From Myxococcus llanfairpwllgwyngyllgogerychwyrndrobwllllantysiliogogogochensis (GTDB lineage: Bacteria; Myxococcota; Myxococcia; Myxococcales; Myxococcaceae), in NCBI RefSeq assembly GCF_006636215.1, contig NZ_VIFM01000076.1:1-42364 (forward strand): DNA of 42,364 bases, in the 5' to 3' direction. Each line of letters opens with the position of its first letter. Position 1 is the stretch's first letter. Shown piece by piece: positions 41,722-42,364 of this stretch. The notes below the pieces were generated by a model, which was not told where the DNA came from, made no database searches, and was given only the letters and a program-made list of their open reading frames with translations. The translations under genes were made by a program, and so were the position numbers.

Positions 41722-42364
41722 ATGAGCGGTAGCTCCAAGAATCTCGACAAGCTCACTCCCAAGCAGCGCGCGTTGTACGAGTTGCTCCTCAAGGAGAAGA
41801 AGGGGCAGCTCCAGGCCACGACGACGCAGGCGCTCGAGCGGACCATTCCGCGTCGCGCCGGAACGGAGCCCGCACCGGCTTCCTTCCCGCAGCAGCGACT
41901 GTGGGTGGTGGACCAGCTCGAGGGCGGAGAGGCTTTCGCCTACAACGTTCACATCACCGTGCAGTTCACCGGCGTGCTGGACGTCCCGCTGCTGGAGCGG
42001 TGTGTGAATCAGGTGGTGCGACGCCACGAGTCGCTGCGCACCGTGTTCGCCGCGAGGGACGACGGGCTCCCCATCCAGGTCGTCGTGCCGGAGCTTTTGC
42101 TGACCATCCCAGTGGAGGACATCTCCCGGCTCGGCAAGGCGGAGCAGGACGAGGAGGTGGAGCGCCGCACGAGCGAGGAGTCCCAGCGCCTGTTCGACCT
42201 GGCGCGAGGCCCCCTGCTGCGCGGCAAGGTGCTGCGCCTGGGGCCCGACAACCACGTGGCCCTGGTCACCATGCATCACCTGGTGACGGACCGCTGGTCG
42301 CTGGGTGTCTTCGTCCGCGAGCTGATGGCCTTCTACGCGGCGGAGGTCACGGGACAGGCGCCCG
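41722..42364 (+). CDS. NRPS2, N-terminal part: docking helix and condensation domain (runs off window)
   Basis: ATG at 41722 with GGAG seven bases upstream; the frame stays open to the window end, giving 214 residues. The first ~35 residues (LDKLTPKQRALYELLLKEKK) form a charged helix typical of an N-terminal docking segment that would pair with the acidic tail of PKS3. From residue ~58 (ASFPQQRLWVVDQLEGGEAF) a condensation domain begins, expected to accept the polyketide chain. Its active-site motif reads HHLVTDRWS: both His and the Asp are kept, but the Gly of HHxxxDG is Arg. Later domains, including the adenylation domain that would show whether hydroxyphenylglycine is used, lie outside. 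Confidence 0.9.
   Translation, partial: MSGSSKNLDKLTPKQRALYELLLKEKKGQLQATTTQALERTIPRRAGTEPAPASFPQQRLWVVDQLEGGEAFAYNVHITVQFTGVLDVPLLERCVNQVVRRHESLRTVFAARDDGLPIQVVVPELLLTIPVEDISRLGKAEQDEEVERRTSEESQRLFDLARGPLLRGKVLRLGPDNHVALVTMHHLVTDRWSLGVFVRELMAFYAAEVTGQAP

Overview
The window is about 42 kb of very GC-rich DNA with strong third-position GC bias and long spurious antisense open frames. Gene style (a Gly-rich tandem paralogue pair, a DUF4114-type secreted protein, prolyl oligopeptidase, FAAL-primed NRPS/PKS megasynthases with one module per protein) points to a myxobacterium, probably Myxococcaceae. This is inferred from style, not from a marker gene. No rRNA, tRNA, CRISPR array, transposase or phage gene was seen.

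Region 1 (1-15278) is mostly single chromosomal genes: two tandem Gly-rich membrane-type paralogues (the first cut by the window edge, the second frameshifted at a run of eight C), a secreted Ig-like/DUF4114 protein, a secreted SH3-domain protein, a PBP4-type D,D-carboxypeptidase lipoprotein (S13), a prolyl oligopeptidase (S9A), a PLP-dependent D-amino-acid lyase of the D-threonine aldolase/D-serine dehydratase family, a two-domain protein with a possible macro-like N-terminus and a nucleoside-deoxyribosyltransferase/TIR-like C-terminus, a StyA-like flavin monooxygenase, a 2-dehydropantoate 2-reductase (PanE-like), a hypothetical protein and a DUF4105 membrane protein.

Region 2 (15456-19746) is the likely left arm of a biosynthetic cluster: a PvdE/SyrD-type cyclic-peptide ABC exporter, an HPPD-family dioxygenase whose active-site residue matches 4-hydroxymandelate synthase, and, convergent to it, a cytochrome P450 without the I-helix threonine. 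A 381-bp AT-richer divergent promoter region separates the P450 from the megasynthase operon.

Region 3 (20128 to the right edge) is one plus-strand operon in assembly-line order: NRPS1 (FAAL-ACP-C-A with an embedded luciferase-like monooxygenase-PCP), PKS1 (KS-AT-KR-ACP), PKS2 (KS-AT-degenerate KR-ACP), a GT1-type glycosyltransferase, PKS3 (KS-degenerate AT-KR-ACP) and the start of NRPS2 (docking helix, C domain, continuing past the window). Inferred chemistry: a fatty acid is adenylated, loaded and condensed with glycine (specificity code read as DILQMGMIWK); the glycine is oxidised by the embedded flavin monooxygenase; up to three polyketide steps follow before transfer to NRPS2. KR activity is missing in PKS2 and AT activity in PKS3, which are complementary losses. 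The glycosyltransferase between them carries a C-terminal Gln/Arg-rich tail closely resembling the tail of NRPS1, suggesting that it docks on the line. The product is probably a glycosylated lipo-glycyl-polyketide-peptide; I do not recognise it as a described compound.
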